64,000 nucleotides of DNA from Betaproteobacteria bacterium (GCA_016868195.1 VGHQ01000001.1:186001-250000); one strand, 5' to 3'. Positions 11,680-21,507 are shown, numbered from the stretch's first letter. A program made the numbers and translations. The notes: a model not told the origin generated them from the sequence alone.

Positions 11680-11804
11680 TACAAATAAGCCTGTAAGCCG
11701 AAAGGAAACAAGGAGATAGTGATGGGCTTATTCATAAATAACATATAGATGATAAGGGTGCTATTTGGTAGAATTATGCTAAATTTATTAGGGTAAATCA
11801 TACC

Positions 11805-12899
11805 ATGCCTCAAAAAAACGAATATTCTAATATTAAGAATTTAAGAGCTTTTTTACTGTTTATCCTTTTATCTCTATCTACATTTTTTATCGTAAATAAA
11901 ATTTACGCAGCTGACGACTTTAAATCAATCATGCAATTAATTGAAAGAGGCGAAAAAGAAAAAGCAGCTCAACAAATAGATCAATATCTTAAAACAAACC
12001 CGAATGATCCCCAGGTCATTTTTATTAAAGGGGTTGTAAATGCTGAGCTCGGAAAATATAACGAAGCTATCCAAGCATTTACTTATCTCACCGAAAAACA
12101 TCCGAGCTTGCCTGAACCATTTAATAACTTAGCAGTACTTTATGCGGAATTAGGCGACTATGACAAGGCTCAAAAGGCACTTGAATCAGCTATAAAAACT
12201 CATCCTAGCTACGCAACTGCGCATGTTAACTTAGGTGATCTCTATACCAAACGCGCTACAGTCGCATATAACAAAGCTCTAGAAATTGACAGAACAAATG
12301 TGCAAGCTAAAACAAAATTATCTCTTATTAAAAAACTATTTAATGCAAATGATATTAAACCTCCGGTCGCACCGATTTCAACTCCAACTCAAGTGGCAGT
12401 TAATAGTGATGTCAATAAGAAGCCTGTAATAACTCAAGTAGCTCCCGCAAATCCACAGCCGCCAGCAGCCGTGCCAGCTTCAGCTTCCAATTCGCAGCCA
12501 CTAAAAACTTTACCTCAGGAAATCCCTGCGGTTAAAAATAATGTGTCTAATATCGGCGAATCAGAGATTAATACTTTCATTACAGAATGGGCTGAAGCTT
12601 GGTCCTCAAAAAATATTAATGTTTATTTTACTAAATACTCTCCTAACTTCAAAACGCCTAATGGAGAAAGTTTTGCTGACTGGCAAGATTCAAGAAAAAA
12701 TAGAATATTAGGTAAAGATATAATTACTGTGGAAGTATCGGAACCCAGAATAACAAGAAAAGGCGATAGTTTTGCTCAAGTAACTTTTAAGCAAAAATAT
12801 ATATCGAATAAATTAAGTCAGGTATCAAGCAAAACGCTTATCTTAAGAAAAGATGGCGCCGTATGGTTTATTGAGCAAGAGTACTCTGGCAAGCAATAA
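11805..12899 (+). CDS. Exported TPR protein with C-terminal NTF2-like domain
   Basis: The N-terminus has a signal anchor with a likely cut after IYA (residue 35). Residues about 38-170 contain TPR-like helical repeats (YNEAIQAF, YDKAQKALESAI). A Pro/Ala-rich linker (about 185-245) follows, then a C-terminal domain of about 110 residues with WAEAWSSKN and WQDSRKNR, of the SnoaL/NTF2-like sort found at the end of some L,D-transpeptidases. The next gene ends in a similar domain. The gene starts an envelope-related operon. Precise function is unknown. Confidence 0.7.
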   Translation: MPQKNEYSNIKNLRAFLLFILLSLSTFFIVNKIYAADDFKSIMQLIERGEKEKAAQQIDQYLKTNPNDPQVIFIKGVVNAELGKYNEAIQAFTYLTEKHPSLPEPFNNLAVLYAELGDYDKAQKALESAIKTHPSYATAHVNLGDLYTKRATVAYNKALEIDRTNVQAKTKLSLIKKLFNANDIKPPVAPISTPTQVAVNSDVNKKPVITQVAPANPQPPAAVPASASNSQPLKTLPQEIPAVKNNVSNIGESEINTFITEWAEAWSSKNINVYFTKYSPNFKTPNGESFADWQDSRKNRILGKDIITVEVSEPRITRKGDSFAQVTFKQKYISNKLSQVSSKTLILRKDGAVWFIEQEYSGKQ

Positions 12900-12902
12900 C
12901 TA

Positions 12903-14153
12903 ATGAAAACTTTCATCAACAATTTTCTACAAAAGGAATTTCGCTTTTTTTTAATCTTAATACTTCTTTTTAATATTGCCGAAGTTTCAAGTGAAGAAGT
13001 ATTCATTTCAAATAAAAATTTCGATACTGCTGAATTAACCTACGAAACACCCGAAAAGATGCTTATAAAATCTTTAGTGGAGATTTCAGAAGGTAGGGTG
13101 GATTTAGCGCTTAAAACTATCGATAATCTTATTAAACAAACACCAAATTTTAAATTAGCCTACCTTATTCAAGGTGATTTGCTTTTAGCTCATGCAAAAC
13201 AAATTAATGGTATTGGCGATGAGTCCAAAGGTGAAAAAAAAGAAGAAATTGAAAATTTTAAAAACGAAGCAAAAGTCAGAATTGAGAGATATCTCAATAG
13301 TCTTAATCTTCAAAATGAACCTAAAATTTTTGCTCAGCTAAATGAAAAAGAGAAATATCTTTTTTATGTCGACGCACCTAACTCTCGGCTTTATTTGTAC
13401 GAAAATATCAATGGAAAACTCTCCTACAAAGATGATTATTATGCATCTATAGGCAAGAATGGGTTTGGCAAACAATATGAAGGCGATAAGAAAACACCCA
13501 TAGGTGTTTATTTTACAGGGAAAAAAATCAAAGAATCACTATCGGATTTTTACGGGGATGCTGCCTACCCTTTAAGTTATCCAAATGAAATCGATAAAAA
13601 AAATAAACGAAATGGCTCAGGTATATGGCTTCATGGAACGCCAAAAACAACATACAACAGAGCGCCCTTAGCAAGCGATGGATGTATTGTATTAAGTAAT
13701 CCTGATTTAATGAAGCTTTCCGCAATTTTAGATGGCAATAGAATTCCTATCGTCATTTCTTTTCGCTCATTAAAAGATTTAGAATCTAGTAATCATAGCT
13801 TGGATGAAAAAAAACTTTCTCTTATTAACGCAATAGAGGCTTGGAGAAAAAATTGGGAAGATCAAGATACTGAAACTTATCTAAAGTTTTACTCAAAAAA
13901 CTTCTTTAGCGAAAAAGATAACTACGACAGTTGGGCTGAGAGAAAAAGAATAATCCAGGCTCAAAAATTTAAAGTTTCCATTGGTTTATCTGAAATTTCA
14001 TTTTTTGATTATCCAAATACAGAAAATGAAATGGTTTTAGTAGATTTTATGCAGGACTATAAAAGCCCTACAATTAACAATAAAATGAATAAGAGACAGT
14101 ATTGGATTAATGAAAATAATGAATGGAGAATTATGTATGAAGGCGGCGCTTAA
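12903..14153 (+). CDS. L,D-transpeptidase (YkuD) with C-terminal NTF2-like domain
   Basis: Exported enzyme that crosslinks or modifies peptidoglycan. After a signal sequence (to about residue 30) comes a helical stretch, then a YkuD catalytic domain (about 150-285) with GDKKTPIGVY, His244 and the catalytic Cys261 in ASDGCIVLS. Residues about 305-416 repeat the NTF2-like domain of the upstream protein (IEAWRKNWEDQD; YDSWAERK). It starts 3 nt after that gene and its 3' end overlaps the next cyclophilin start. Confidence 0.88.
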   Translation: MKTFINNFLQKEFRFFLILILLFNIAEVSSEEVFISNKNFDTAELTYETPEKMLIKSLVEISEGRVDLALKTIDNLIKQTPNFKLAYLIQGDLLLAHAKQINGIGDESKGEKKEEIENFKNEAKVRIERYLNSLNLQNEPKIFAQLNEKEKYLFYVDAPNSRLYLYENINGKLSYKDDYYASIGKNGFGKQYEGDKKTPIGVYFTGKKIKESLSDFYGDAAYPLSYPNEIDKKNKRNGSGIWLHGTPKTTYNRAPLASDGCIVLSNPDLMKLSAILDGNRIPIVISFRSLKDLESSNHSLDEKKLSLINAIEAWRKNWEDQDTETYLKFYSKNFFSEKDNYDSWAERKRIIQAQKFKVSIGLSEISFFDYPNTENEMVLVDFMQDYKSPTINNKMNKRQYWINENNEWRIMYEGGA

Positions 14154-14709
14154 TTTAATCAAATTAATTTTTATTTTATTGTTATGCTCCCCATTAACAT
14201 ATGCAGCTGATCCAATTGTTGAATTTGAAACCAATCAGGGCAATTTTAAAATTGAACTTTATCCAGATAAGGCCCCAAAAACTGTAAGCAATTTCTTATA
14301 CTACGTTGATAACGGTTTTTATAAAGAAACTATCTTTCATAGAGTTATTAGTAACTTTATGATTCAAGGAGGTGGATTTACCAGAGAAATGTCGGAAAAA
14401 AAGACGCAGCCTCCAATTGCTAATGAATCCAATAATGGATTAGTAAATAACGCAGGAACAGTTGCAATGGCCAGAACAAATGACCCTAACTCTGCTACGG
14501 CTCAATTTTTTATTAATCTTATTGACAATAATTTTTTAAACTATACAAGTCCCGAGTCAAGTTCTGTTGGTTATTGTGTTTTTGGCAAAATTATTGAGGG
14601 TATGAATGTGGTGCATAAAATTGGTCAATTGCCCACAGGCAACTCAAGAGGTTTTTCAGATGTGCCTATTAGGCCCGTCATAATTATTAATGTAAAACAT
14701 ATCAATTAA
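14137..14709 (+). CDS. Exported peptidylprolyl isomerase, cyclophilin type
   Basis: PpiA-like periplasmic cyclophilin that isomerises Xaa-Pro bonds in exported proteins. I place the start at Met10 of the ORF-track entry: it gives a clean signal peptide (MKAALNLIKL to TYA) and has GGAG 8 nt upstream. The conserved [16 protein letters not shown] and ATAQFFINL blocks carry the active-site Arg, Phe and Gln. It overlaps the end of the L,D-transpeptidase gene by 17 nt and is followed by a close cytoplasmic paralogue. Confidence 0.88.
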   Translation: MKAALNLIKLIFILLLCSPLTYAADPIVEFETNQGNFKIELYPDKAPKTVSNFLYYVDNGFYKETIFHRVISNFMIQGGGFTREMSEKKTQPPIANESNNGLVNNAGTVAMARTNDPNSATAQFFINLIDNNFLNYTSPESSSVGYCVFGKIIEGMNVVHKIGQLPTGNSRGFSDVPIRPVIIINVKHIN

Positions 14710-14730
14710 TATTTTAATAAAGGAATCTAA

Positions 14731-15216
14731 GTGATTACACTCTCAACAAATTTAGGCAATATTGTTTTAGAACTTGACGCCGAGAAAGCGCCTGTTACCG
14801 TCGAAAACTTCTTAAGTTACGTAAAAAATGGTTTTTACAATGGCACAATTTTTCATAGAGTTATTGATGGATTTATGATTCAAGGTGGGGGATTTGATTC
14901 TTCAATGAAACAAAAGCCTACAAAAAAACCTATTAAAAATGAAGCGAATAATGGTCTAAAAAATAATAAATATACTATTGCAATGGCAAGAACCTCGATC
15001 CCTGATTCAGCTACAAGTCAATTCTTTATTAATGTAAGCAATAATGATTTTTTAAATTACCCAGGGCAAGATGGTTGGGGGTATTGTGTTTTTGGAAGGG
15101 TTACAGAAGGTACTGATGTAGTAGATAAAATTCAAAAAGTTGTAACAGGTAATTCAGGCGGCCATCAAGATGTTCCTCGTGAAGCTGTGACGATTCTTAA
15201 TGTCACTATTGAGTAA
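14731..15216 (+). CDS. ppiB: Cytoplasmic peptidylprolyl isomerase, cyclophilin type
   Basis: A 161-residue cyclophilin without signal peptide, similar to E. coli Ppi[16 protein letters not shown] and [10 protein letters not shown] are intact. The start is GTG, preceded by AAAGGAAT as ribosome site. Its close similarity to the preceding exported copy suggests tandem duplication with one copy gaining or losing export. The lpxH gene follows after 2 nt, as ppiB-lpxH do in E. coli. Confidence 0.92.
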   Translation: MITLSTNLGNIVLELDAEKAPVTVENFLSYVKNGFYNGTIFHRVIDGFMIQGGGFDSSMKQKPTKKPIKNEANNGLKNNKYTIAMARTSIPDSATSQFFINVSNNDFLNYPGQDGWGYCVFGRVTEGTDVVDKIQKVVTGNSGGHQDVPREAVTILNVTIE

Positions 15217-15218
15217 TA

Positions 15219-15938
15219 TTGCCTAATCAAACTATATTTGTATCAGATATTCACTTGTGCAAAAGTCGGCCAAGTATTGCTGATGCTTTTATAAATTTTT
15301 TAAATAAAACAAATAATCAAGTCGACGCGCTTTACATACTTGGCGATCTTTTCGAATATTGGATAGGTGACGACTCAAAGCAACATGAAAATGTAATTCA
15401 AGCCATCAAGAAATTAACAGATCGACATATTCAGGTTTTTTTAATGCATGGCAACAGAGACTTCCTCATAGGATCAGAATTTGAAAAAAAAACAGGTGCT
15501 GTTTTATTAGATGATCCTACAGTCATTAAAATTTACGGCAAGAGAGTGCTCTTAGGGCACGGAGACTGTCTCTGCACTGATGATATCGAATATCAATCAT
15601 TCAGAGATAAAATTAGAAGTGAATCATGGAAAAATGAATTTCTAAAAAAATCTCTTTCTGAACGAATTTTAATAGCTAATGAATTTAGAAAAGAAAGTGA
15701 ATTAAATAAAAAAAATAAATCTTTGGAAATCATGGATGTTAATAATGAGGCAGTAAATCAAACCCTCATTGAGTTTAATTATCCAGATATTTTTATTCAC
15801 GGACATACACACAGACCAAACCGTCATTCAATTAAGCTTGATGGTCATCAAATAGAGCGAATTGTTCTTGGCGATTGGTATGAGCAAGGAAGTTATTTGA
15901 GCTTTAATGCACACAGCATTGAAACTCATCAAGTCTAA
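15219..15938 (+). CDS. lpxH: UDP-2,3-diacylglucosamine diphosphatase
   Basis: LpxH hydrolyses UDP-2,3-diacylglucosamine to lipid X in lipid A synthesis at the inner membrane face. The calcineurin-type metal motifs are all visible: [20 protein letters not shown] and HGHTHRP. Length 239 aa is standard. The apparent start is TTG. Its TAA stop shares bases with the TAG stop of convergent nusB. Presence of LpxH implies an LPS-bearing outer membrane. Confidence 0.93.
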   Translation: MPNQTIFVSDIHLCKSRPSIADAFINFLNKTNNQVDALYILGDLFEYWIGDDSKQHENVIQAIKKLTDRHIQVFLMHGNRDFLIGSEFEKKTGAVLLDDPTVIKIYGKRVLLGHGDCLCTDDIEYQSFRDKIRSESWKNEFLKKSLSERILIANEFRKESELNKKNKSLEIMDVNNEAVNQTLIEFNYPDIFIHGHTHRPNRHSIKLDGHQIERIVLGDWYEQGSYLSFNAHSIETHQV

Positions 15939-16396
15939 TTTTTAGAAAACTCTAAAAGTCTTCTTTTTTCTGCCACTTTATCCAATACGCCATTGATATA
16001 TTTATATCCTTCAATGCCACCAAAAGTCTTCGCCAATTCAATACCTTCATTAATAATTACTTTATATGGAATGGCCTTATCATGTATAAGCTCATAAATT
16101 GAAATGCATAAGATTGAATGCTCTATAGGGCTTAATTTTTCAATAGGTCGATCAATAAAGCTTGAAATTTCACTATTTAATTGATCCAAATTGCTCATCA
16201 CTCCATCAAAAAGATCCTGATAAAAAACTTCATCGGCCTTTAGGTAGTCTGGGTCATCTTTAATATCTTTTTTAATTTGATTAATATCAAATTGATTTAA
16301 GATGCCACGATAAATACTCTTCATCACAAGCTCTCTAGATTTACGCCTATTATTTACAAGCTTTTTTTTCTTTTTAATTGGCTGTGTTTCTAACAT
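15935..16396 (-). CDS. nusB: Transcription antitermination factor NusB
   Basis: NusB binds boxA RNA with NusE and acts in rRNA antitermination. The all-helical 153-residue protein has [20 protein letters not shown] near the start and the conserved [19 protein letters not shown] and [10 protein letters not shown] blocks near the end. It overlaps the end of ribH by 7 nt, the classical ribH-nusB pair. Confidence 0.93.
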   Translation of the reverse strand: MLETQPIKKKKKLVNNRRKSRELVMKSIYRGILNQFDINQIKKDIKDDPDYLKADEVFYQDLFDGVMSNLDQLNSEISSFIDRPIEKLSPIEHSILCISIYELIHDKAIPYKVIINEGIELAKTFGGIEGYKYINGVLDKVAEKRRLLEFSKN

Positions 16397-16845
16397 TGAA
16401 CTGACTTTAATAAATGAATCATTTGTATGGCAACTTGGGCAGCCTCAGCACCTTTAAGCGAAGTCCGCTCCATAGCTTGCTCATCGTTCTCGGTAGTTAG
16501 TATTGCATTAACAATTGGCATACTAAATTCCAATTGAACATCCATAATTGATTTTGCTGAGTGATTTGCTACCACTTCAAAATGAAAAGTTTCTCCTCTT
16601 ATCACAGCGCCCAATGCAATTAGCGCATCAAATTTTTTTGATTGCGCCATCTTTTTGAGAGCTAAAGGACTTTCTAAGGCACCAGGAACTTTTGCCAATA
16701 CGATGCGATCATCTTTTACACCAAGCTTAAGAAGCTCATGATGACAGGCCTTAAGCAAAGCTTCGCCAACATGAGGGTTAAATTCTGACATCACAATACC
16801 AATGGAAAATGACTCTCCATTTGAATTTTTTACAATTTCTCTCAA
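16390..16845 (-). CDS. ribH: 6,7-dimethyl-8-ribityllumazine synthase
   Basis: RibH condenses the ribityl pyrimidine with 3,4-dihydroxybutanone phosphate, the penultimate riboflavin step. [27 protein letters not shown] and [14 protein letters not shown] (with the catalytic His) are present; 151 aa is normal. The start is TTG with AGGA 9 nt upstream and no in-frame ATG that keeps the N-terminus. It is translationally coupled to nusB. Confidence 0.93.
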   Translation of the reverse strand: MREIVKNSNGESFSIGIVMSEFNPHVGEALLKACHHELLKLGVKDDRIVLAKVPGALESPLALKKMAQSKKFDALIALGAVIRGETFHFEVVANHSAKSIMDVQLEFSMPIVNAILTTENDEQAMERTSLKGAEAAQVAIQMIHLLKSVQC

Positions 16846-16925
16846 TTTATAAGTCCTATAGAATTACTTTTTAAATAAAAGATTATTTTAACTTACATGA
16901 GAGGTATCTTTAATTTTTATATGAA

Positions 16926-18596
16926 TTAATGAAACAATATCCAGGCCTTTTGTATAGTGCTCCATATCCCATAAGAGATAGGTATACCAACGGCTGACCA
17001 GGCAAGTAAAGTAATCAATGGTGTTTTTTCGGCTTTTCCAATCACTTCTTTTGCTGATATAAATTTCTCATGTGCTAATTTTTTTTCAATTAATAACTCT
17101 TTGTCAGTCATAAAGAATTTTTTAGCGACAGGCCTCACCATAAGATTCGCGATAAATCCGACAGCAAGCATTATTGCCAATATATAAAAGATAGGTGCGT
17201 AAATTTCTGCAAAAGGGACTTGTGCTTCGAGCCTCATATCATGCATATAATTTACAATTACAGGTCCCAAGATCCCGGCGGTTGACCAAGCCGTTAAGAT
17301 TCTTCCGTGAATTGCACCTACAAATTGAGTACCAAATATATCAGCCAAATAAGCAGGTATTGTTGCAAATCCTCCACCATACATAGAGGCAATAATACAA
17401 AAACATGCCGCAAAAAGCGCTAATGATTTTGATCCAGCCATATAGGATGCGGTGACATACATCAAAATACCAAGCGTAAAAAATAGAATATAAGTGAACT
17501 TTCTTCCTAACTTATCTGAAATACTGGCCCAGAAAAAACGGCCAAAAATATTAAATAAGGAAATTAATCCGACAAATCCAGCACCTACAGCAGCTGAAAG
17601 CGCTAATAAAGATTCATCTTTTTTAAGATCTACGAAACCCAGATCTGCATGGCCAATTAAAGCGCCACCAAACGTCTCTTGAAGCATAGGCGCTGCTGCC
17701 CCAATGATGCCAATGCCTGCTGATACATTCATACAAAGCACTGTCCATAAAAACCAAAACTGTGGGGTTTTATGTGCCTTATTTAAATGTATATGATTAC
17801 CCGCAATCATATTGTTACTTTTGTTTATAGGTGGTTGCCATCCTGCTGGCTTCCATCCTGATGGTGGTACGCGATAACCTAAGGAACCTGAAATCATAAA
17901 AAAGCTATAAATAATGGCTAACACTACAAATGTTTGCCAAATGCCTGGTTGAACAATGCCATTAGCTTCTGCGGAAAATTTTGTCATTAAGGCTGTGGCG
18001 AGCGGAGAGCCTATCATAGCGCCTCCCCCAAAACCCATAATGGCCATACCAGTTGCCATACCTCTTTTATCTGGGAACCATTTAATGAGCGTAGAGACAG
18101 GGGAAATATATCCTAAGCCTAAACCTATTCCTCCAATGACGCCGCTTCCAAGCCACAACATCCAAAGTTGATGTGTATAGATACCAAATGCAGAAAGTAA
18201 TAACCCCCCACACCAGCAAAAAGTAGATACAAGGCCTGCTTTCCTAGGGCCAGCTCGTTCTAACCAGCTTCCCCAGAGTGCTGCGGAACACCCTAAAAGA
18301 ACAAAAAATAAGGTGTACATCCATCCTAAATCAAATTGAGTCCAGTTACAGTCGGTAGCAGTTAAAGCTCGAAGTGTTCCATGGAGCTTATCTGCAAAAG
18401 TTGTTGCCCCAGCAGAGCAAGCAGCCAAAGGTTTTCCATTGCCGCCTGTTAATACATTTCCCAGAGGCTTCCAAAAAACACTGAATCCATATGCCATACC
18501 TATTGAAAGGTGAATGGCTAATGCAGCAGGTGGAACCAACCAACGATTATAGGAAGCTTTAGCAGTGATATATTCTTTTGAAAAAAAGTTGGGCAT
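16926..18596 (-). CDS. MFS transporter, OFA (oxalate/formate antiporter) family
   Basis: A 12-helix major facilitator with OFA-family features: HLSIGMAYGFSVFWKPLG in helix 1, GLGLGYISPVSTLIKWFPDKRGMATGMA, and RFFWASISDKLGR. It has a long periplasmic loop between helices 1 and 2 with two cysteines and an extra C-terminal helix. I start at Met14 of the ORF-track entry (MPNFFSK, 556 aa), which has GGAG at proper distance; the upstream ATG is too close. OFA substrates vary (oxalate, formate, other monocarboxylates), so the substrate is open. It is divergent from phoB across a Pho box. Confidence 0.82.
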   Translation of the reverse strand: MPNFFSKEYITAKASYNRWLVPPAALAIHLSIGMAYGFSVFWKPLGNVLTGGNGKPLAACSAGATTFADKLHGTLRALTATDCNWTQFDLGWMYTLFFVLLGCSAALWGSWLERAGPRKAGLVSTFCWCGGLLLSAFGIYTHQLWMLWLGSGVIGGIGLGLGYISPVSTLIKWFPDKRGMATGMAIMGFGGGAMIGSPLATALMTKFSAEANGIVQPGIWQTFVVLAIIYSFFMISGSLGYRVPPSGWKPAGWQPPINKSNNMIAGNHIHLNKAHKTPQFWFLWTVLCMNVSAGIGIIGAAAPMLQETFGGALIGHADLGFVDLKKDESLLALSAAVGAGFVGLISLFNIFGRFFWASISDKLGRKFTYILFFTLGILMYVTASYMAGSKSLALFAACFCIIASMYGGGFATIPAYLADIFGTQFVGAIHGRILTAWSTAGILGPVIVNYMHDMRLEAQVPFAEIYAPIFYILAIMLAVGFIANLMVRPVAKKFFMTDKELLIEKKLAHEKFISAKEVIGKAEKTPLITLLAWSAVGIPISYGIWSTIQKAWILFH

Positions 18597-18670
18597 ACAC
18601 ATTCTCCGAAAATCAATCAATATTAAATTAATCATAAAAAAATATTATCTAATTCTTTATGGATAAGATA

Positions 18671-18710
18671 ATGTCATTAAAATGTCATATTAATGTCATA
18701 CGATCATAAT
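18671..18710 (+). promoter_or_regulatory. Pho box (three 11-bp repeats) and -10 of phoB
   Basis: ATGTCAT occurs three times at exact 11-bp spacing (18671, 18682, 18693), matching PhoB half sites CTGTCAT. CATAAT follows at 18705-18710 where a PhoB-activated -10 should be, and the phoB ATG lies 24 nt on. This indicates autoregulation of phoBR under phosphate limitation. The OFA transporter gene starts 75 bp away on the other strand. Confidence 0.82.
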
Positions 18711-18733
18711 CAATCTATTAATATTAAGAAACT

Positions 18734-19420
18734 ATGAAAGCAAATATATTGATCGTTGAAGATGAAAGCCCCATTCTTGAGCTTTTAGCCCTCAATATTT
18801 CTCAAGCGGGCTACAACCCTTTAAGAGCAATAAGTGCTGAGCATGCAGAAAAACTGATTAGTGAGGCACTTCCCGATATTATTTTGCTTGATTGGATGTT
18901 GCCCGGCATGTCAGGTATAGACTTTGCAAAAAAATTACGCAGTAATGCTTTAACAAAGACAATCCCTATTATCATGTTAACTGCTCGAAGTGATGAGCTA
19001 GATAAAGTCAAAGGCTTGGAAGTTGGTGCTGATGACTATATTACAAAACCTTATAGTCCTCGTGAACTCAATGCTCGAATCAAAGCTGTTCTCAGAAGAA
19101 AAGCTCCTGAGCTTACTGAAGATCTTTTAAAAATTAATGGTCTAGAATTGGATCCAGTATCCCACCGGGTGACTGGAAATAATAAACCATTGGAAATGGG
19201 TCCAACAGAATTTAGACTCCTCCATTTTTTTATGAGTAACCCGGAAAGAGTTTACTCAAGAAGTCAGCTATTAGATAAAGTTTGGGGAAGTCAAATTTTC
19301 ATTGAGGATCGAACGGTAGATGTTCATATTAGAAGACTAAGAAATATTCTTGCTCAATCTCAGCATGAAAATTTAATACAAACCATTCGTGGCTCAGGTT
19401 ATAGATTCTCTACAAAATAG
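18734..19420 (+). CDS. phoB: Phosphate regulon response regulator PhoB
   Basis: OmpR/PhoB-type regulator: receiver domain (1-120; acidic pocket VEDE, phospho-acceptor Asp53 in LLDWMLPG, ADDYITKPYS) and C-terminal winged helix (about 130-228; GPTEFRLLHFF, RTVDVHIRRLR, IRGSGYRFS). The length of 228 aa and sequence match PhoB better than other members, and the Pho box directly upstream supports the name. phoR follows after 67 nt. Confidence 0.92.
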   Translation: MKANILIVEDESPILELLALNISQAGYNPLRAISAEHAEKLISEALPDIILLDWMLPGMSGIDFAKKLRSNALTKTIPIIMLTARSDELDKVKGLEVGADDYITKPYSPRELNARIKAVLRRKAPELTEDLLKINGLELDPVSHRVTGNNKPLEMGPTEFRLLHFFMSNPERVYSRSQLLDKVWGSQIFIEDRTVDVHIRRLRNILAQSQHENLIQTIRGSGYRFSTK

Positions 19421-19487
19421 AATTTACCTGGATCACTTTCAACTATTACTCGCTATAATACTCGTACGTCTTTAATGAGAAAAAACA

Positions 19488-20804
19488 TTGCAAGATATCC
19501 GTTGGAATACTTTTTGGGTTTTATTACTTGTATCTTTTTTATCTCTAATATTTTGGGGATTTAAAAGCTTAGAAGTTGCTTTATTTTCTTTCATTTTATG
19601 CATACTTGTTTATTTACTTTCTCATGTCTATTGGATTTATCGACTAAACAAATGGCTTAAAAATCGAAATTTATCGACCATTCCTAATGGATCCGGTATA
19701 TGGGAAGAAATTTTTGCAATACTTTATCGAGAATATAGAAAACAAAAAAAGAGTAAATCTGAGCTTACGACTACGCTAGGTAGATTTATGACTGCTGCCG
19801 AAGCTATTCCTGATGGCATAATTGCATTAAATCAAAATAATGAAATTGAATGGTGCAACAAACCTTCTGAAAAAATGCTTGATATTCAGCTAGCTAAGGA
19901 TATCAATCAACCTATTAATTATTTATTACGTGAAACGAGGTTTACTGAATATCTCAATGATAACAAATACGACGGTACGCTTAAGTTAATTTCATGGCGA
20001 AATTCAGGCAGATCATTCGAGATACTTCTAGTTCCCTTTGGTGTAAGTCAAAAACTGCTTATCTGCAGAGACATTACACAAATTGAAAAAAATGATTCTA
20101 TTAAACGCGATTTTATTGCAAATGTTTCGCATGAGTTAAAAACACCATTGACTGTAATTATTGGATTTTTAGAAACACTTTCTGACATGAAAAATGAATT
20201 CAATGCAAAAACGCTCCCTTATCTCCAAATGATGCTTGAGCAGTCGGATCGAATGAAAAAATTAGTTGAAGATTTGCTTCAGCTTTCATCCATAGAATCT
20301 AACGCAGCACCTGCAGAAAAAAAAGAAATAGACATGACTAAACTCTTCAAAAAGCTAAAAAAAGATTCTGAATTTTTATCAAGAAAATCACATAAAATTA
20401 ATATGTCCATCAATAAAAATATCGCTTTATTAGGGCATGAAAAAGAAATTTATAGCGCCTTTCTAAACCTTATTAGCAATGCTATACGTTATACCAAAAA
20501 GGGCGGCAATATCAATGCAATATGGGATATTAAAGATCAAAAACCTTTCTTTGAAGTACAAGATTCAGGTATAGGTATTGATGAAAAATTAATTCCAAGG
20601 CTTACAGAACGCTTCTTCAGAATAGATGCTGATCGAAGTCGAAATTCAGGTGGCACTGGATTAGGTTTGTCTATTGTTAAGCACATATGTATTCGACATC
20701 AAGCCCAAATAGAAATTTATAGTCAAATAGGCAAAGGCAGCCAATTTAAAATAATCTTTCCGCAAGAGAGATTGTCCTTAAAAAAAATAAATGAAAAAGA
20801 ATAA
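19488..20804 (+). CDS. phoR: Phosphate regulon sensor histidine kinase PhoR
   Basis: Membrane histidine kinase partner of PhoB. Two N-terminal transmembrane helices (about 8-55) are followed by a PAS domain (about 100-200), the dimerisation/phospho-acceptor motif NVSHELKTPL near residue 215, and a catalytic domain with NLISNAIRYT, DSGIGI and GTGLGLSIVKH. There is no large periplasmic sensor, as in PhoR. The start is TTG behind GAGAAA; the nearby ATG is out of frame. The 3' end overlaps the next gene by 14 nt. No pst or phoU gene is in the window. Confidence 0.9.
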   Translation: MQDIRWNTFWVLLLVSFLSLIFWGFKSLEVALFSFILCILVYLLSHVYWIYRLNKWLKNRNLSTIPNGSGIWEEIFAILYREYRKQKKSKSELTTTLGRFMTAAEAIPDGIIALNQNNEIEWCNKPSEKMLDIQLAKDINQPINYLLRETRFTEYLNDNKYDGTLKLISWRNSGRSFEILLVPFGVSQKLLICRDITQIEKNDSIKRDFIANVSHELKTPLTVIIGFLETLSDMKNEFNAKTLPYLQMMLEQSDRMKKLVEDLLQLSSIESNAAPAEKKEIDMTKLFKKLKKDSEFLSRKSHKINMSINKNIALLGHEKEIYSAFLNLISNAIRYTKKGGNINAIWDIKDQKPFFEVQDSGIGIDEKLIPRLTERFFRIDADRSRNSGGTGLGLSIVKHICIRHQAQIEIYSQIGKGSQFKIIFPQERLSLKKINEKE

Positions 20805-21504
20805 ATTTTATTGCATATTTTTTTATTTGTTATTATCCATCTTCTGCGTAATTCAAAATTCAAGCGCTAAAGAAATAGTGGAACCAGATAGACAATCTGG
20901 AAATCAATTTGGTAAAACTGATTTTGATCGCATGGCTGACCATGAAATTAGAGAGAATATCCAAAGCTTACAAACGCTCATGATTAAGCTTTATAAAAGG
21001 AATCCTTCGGAGTTAAAGAAGAGCACCTCAGATGATGTGGAAAAGATGGTTAATTGGGTTTTCAATGGCAATCATAACTGGAATTTTGATGCCATAAATA
21101 ATGCTCAAAGCACTGATGCAATCTACCTCGCTTTTAACGAAGAATATAAAGGTGATCGTGTCCTTCCTTTTATTGTAGGTATTTACACAATGCTTATAAA
21201 AGCTCATGGAGGCAAAAAAGAATTCTATTTATTTGACTCCATTGATCCTCAGCTTTTATATAACACATCTCGCAATATTGAAATGGCAGTCTGGAAACTT
21301 TCTAATTCTAAAAATAGCTCTGGAAAACCTTTCTTACTTACGAATGAATTAACTGGAAAAGAAAATAACTTATCCTTTGAGCGAGAGTTTGGAAAAATTA
21401 TTGGCAGAACGGATTTTCTTGCTTTTACGCTTTCAGAAAAAATGGAGCGAAGCATTACAAAAATTATTCAAAATTTAGCTACTGGTCTATTAATACCAAT
21501 TTAA
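20791..21504 (+). CDS. Exported protein of unknown function, phoR-linked
   Basis: A 237-residue protein with a clear signal peptide (MKKNKFYC to NSSAKE). The mature part is mixed helical with no catalytic motif I know; DRMADHEIRENIQSLQTLM and GDRVLPFIVGIYTMLIKAHGG stand out. Its ATG lies inside the end of phoR (14-nt overlap), so it is probably translated with phoBR and may be part of the Pho response. It ends 4 nt before the convergent large oxidoreductase. Confidence 0.7.
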   Translation: MKKNKFYCIFFYLLLSIFCVIQNSSAKEIVEPDRQSGNQFGKTDFDRMADHEIRENIQSLQTLMIKLYKRNPSELKKSTSDDVEKMVNWVFNGNHNWNFDAINNAQSTDAIYLAFNEEYKGDRVLPFIVGIYTMLIKAHGGKKEFYLFDSIDPQLLYNTSRNIEMAVWKLSNSKNSSGKPFLLTNELTGKENNLSFEREFGKIIGRTDFLAFTLSEKMERSITKIIQNLATGLLIPI

Positions 21505-21507
21505 AAG

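Noticed and set aside
11686-11731. Inverted repeat AATAAGCC...GGGCTTATT between cysS and the TPR gene
   Set aside because: The arms are separated by about 29 nt and lack a T run; possible operator or chance, not enough to call.
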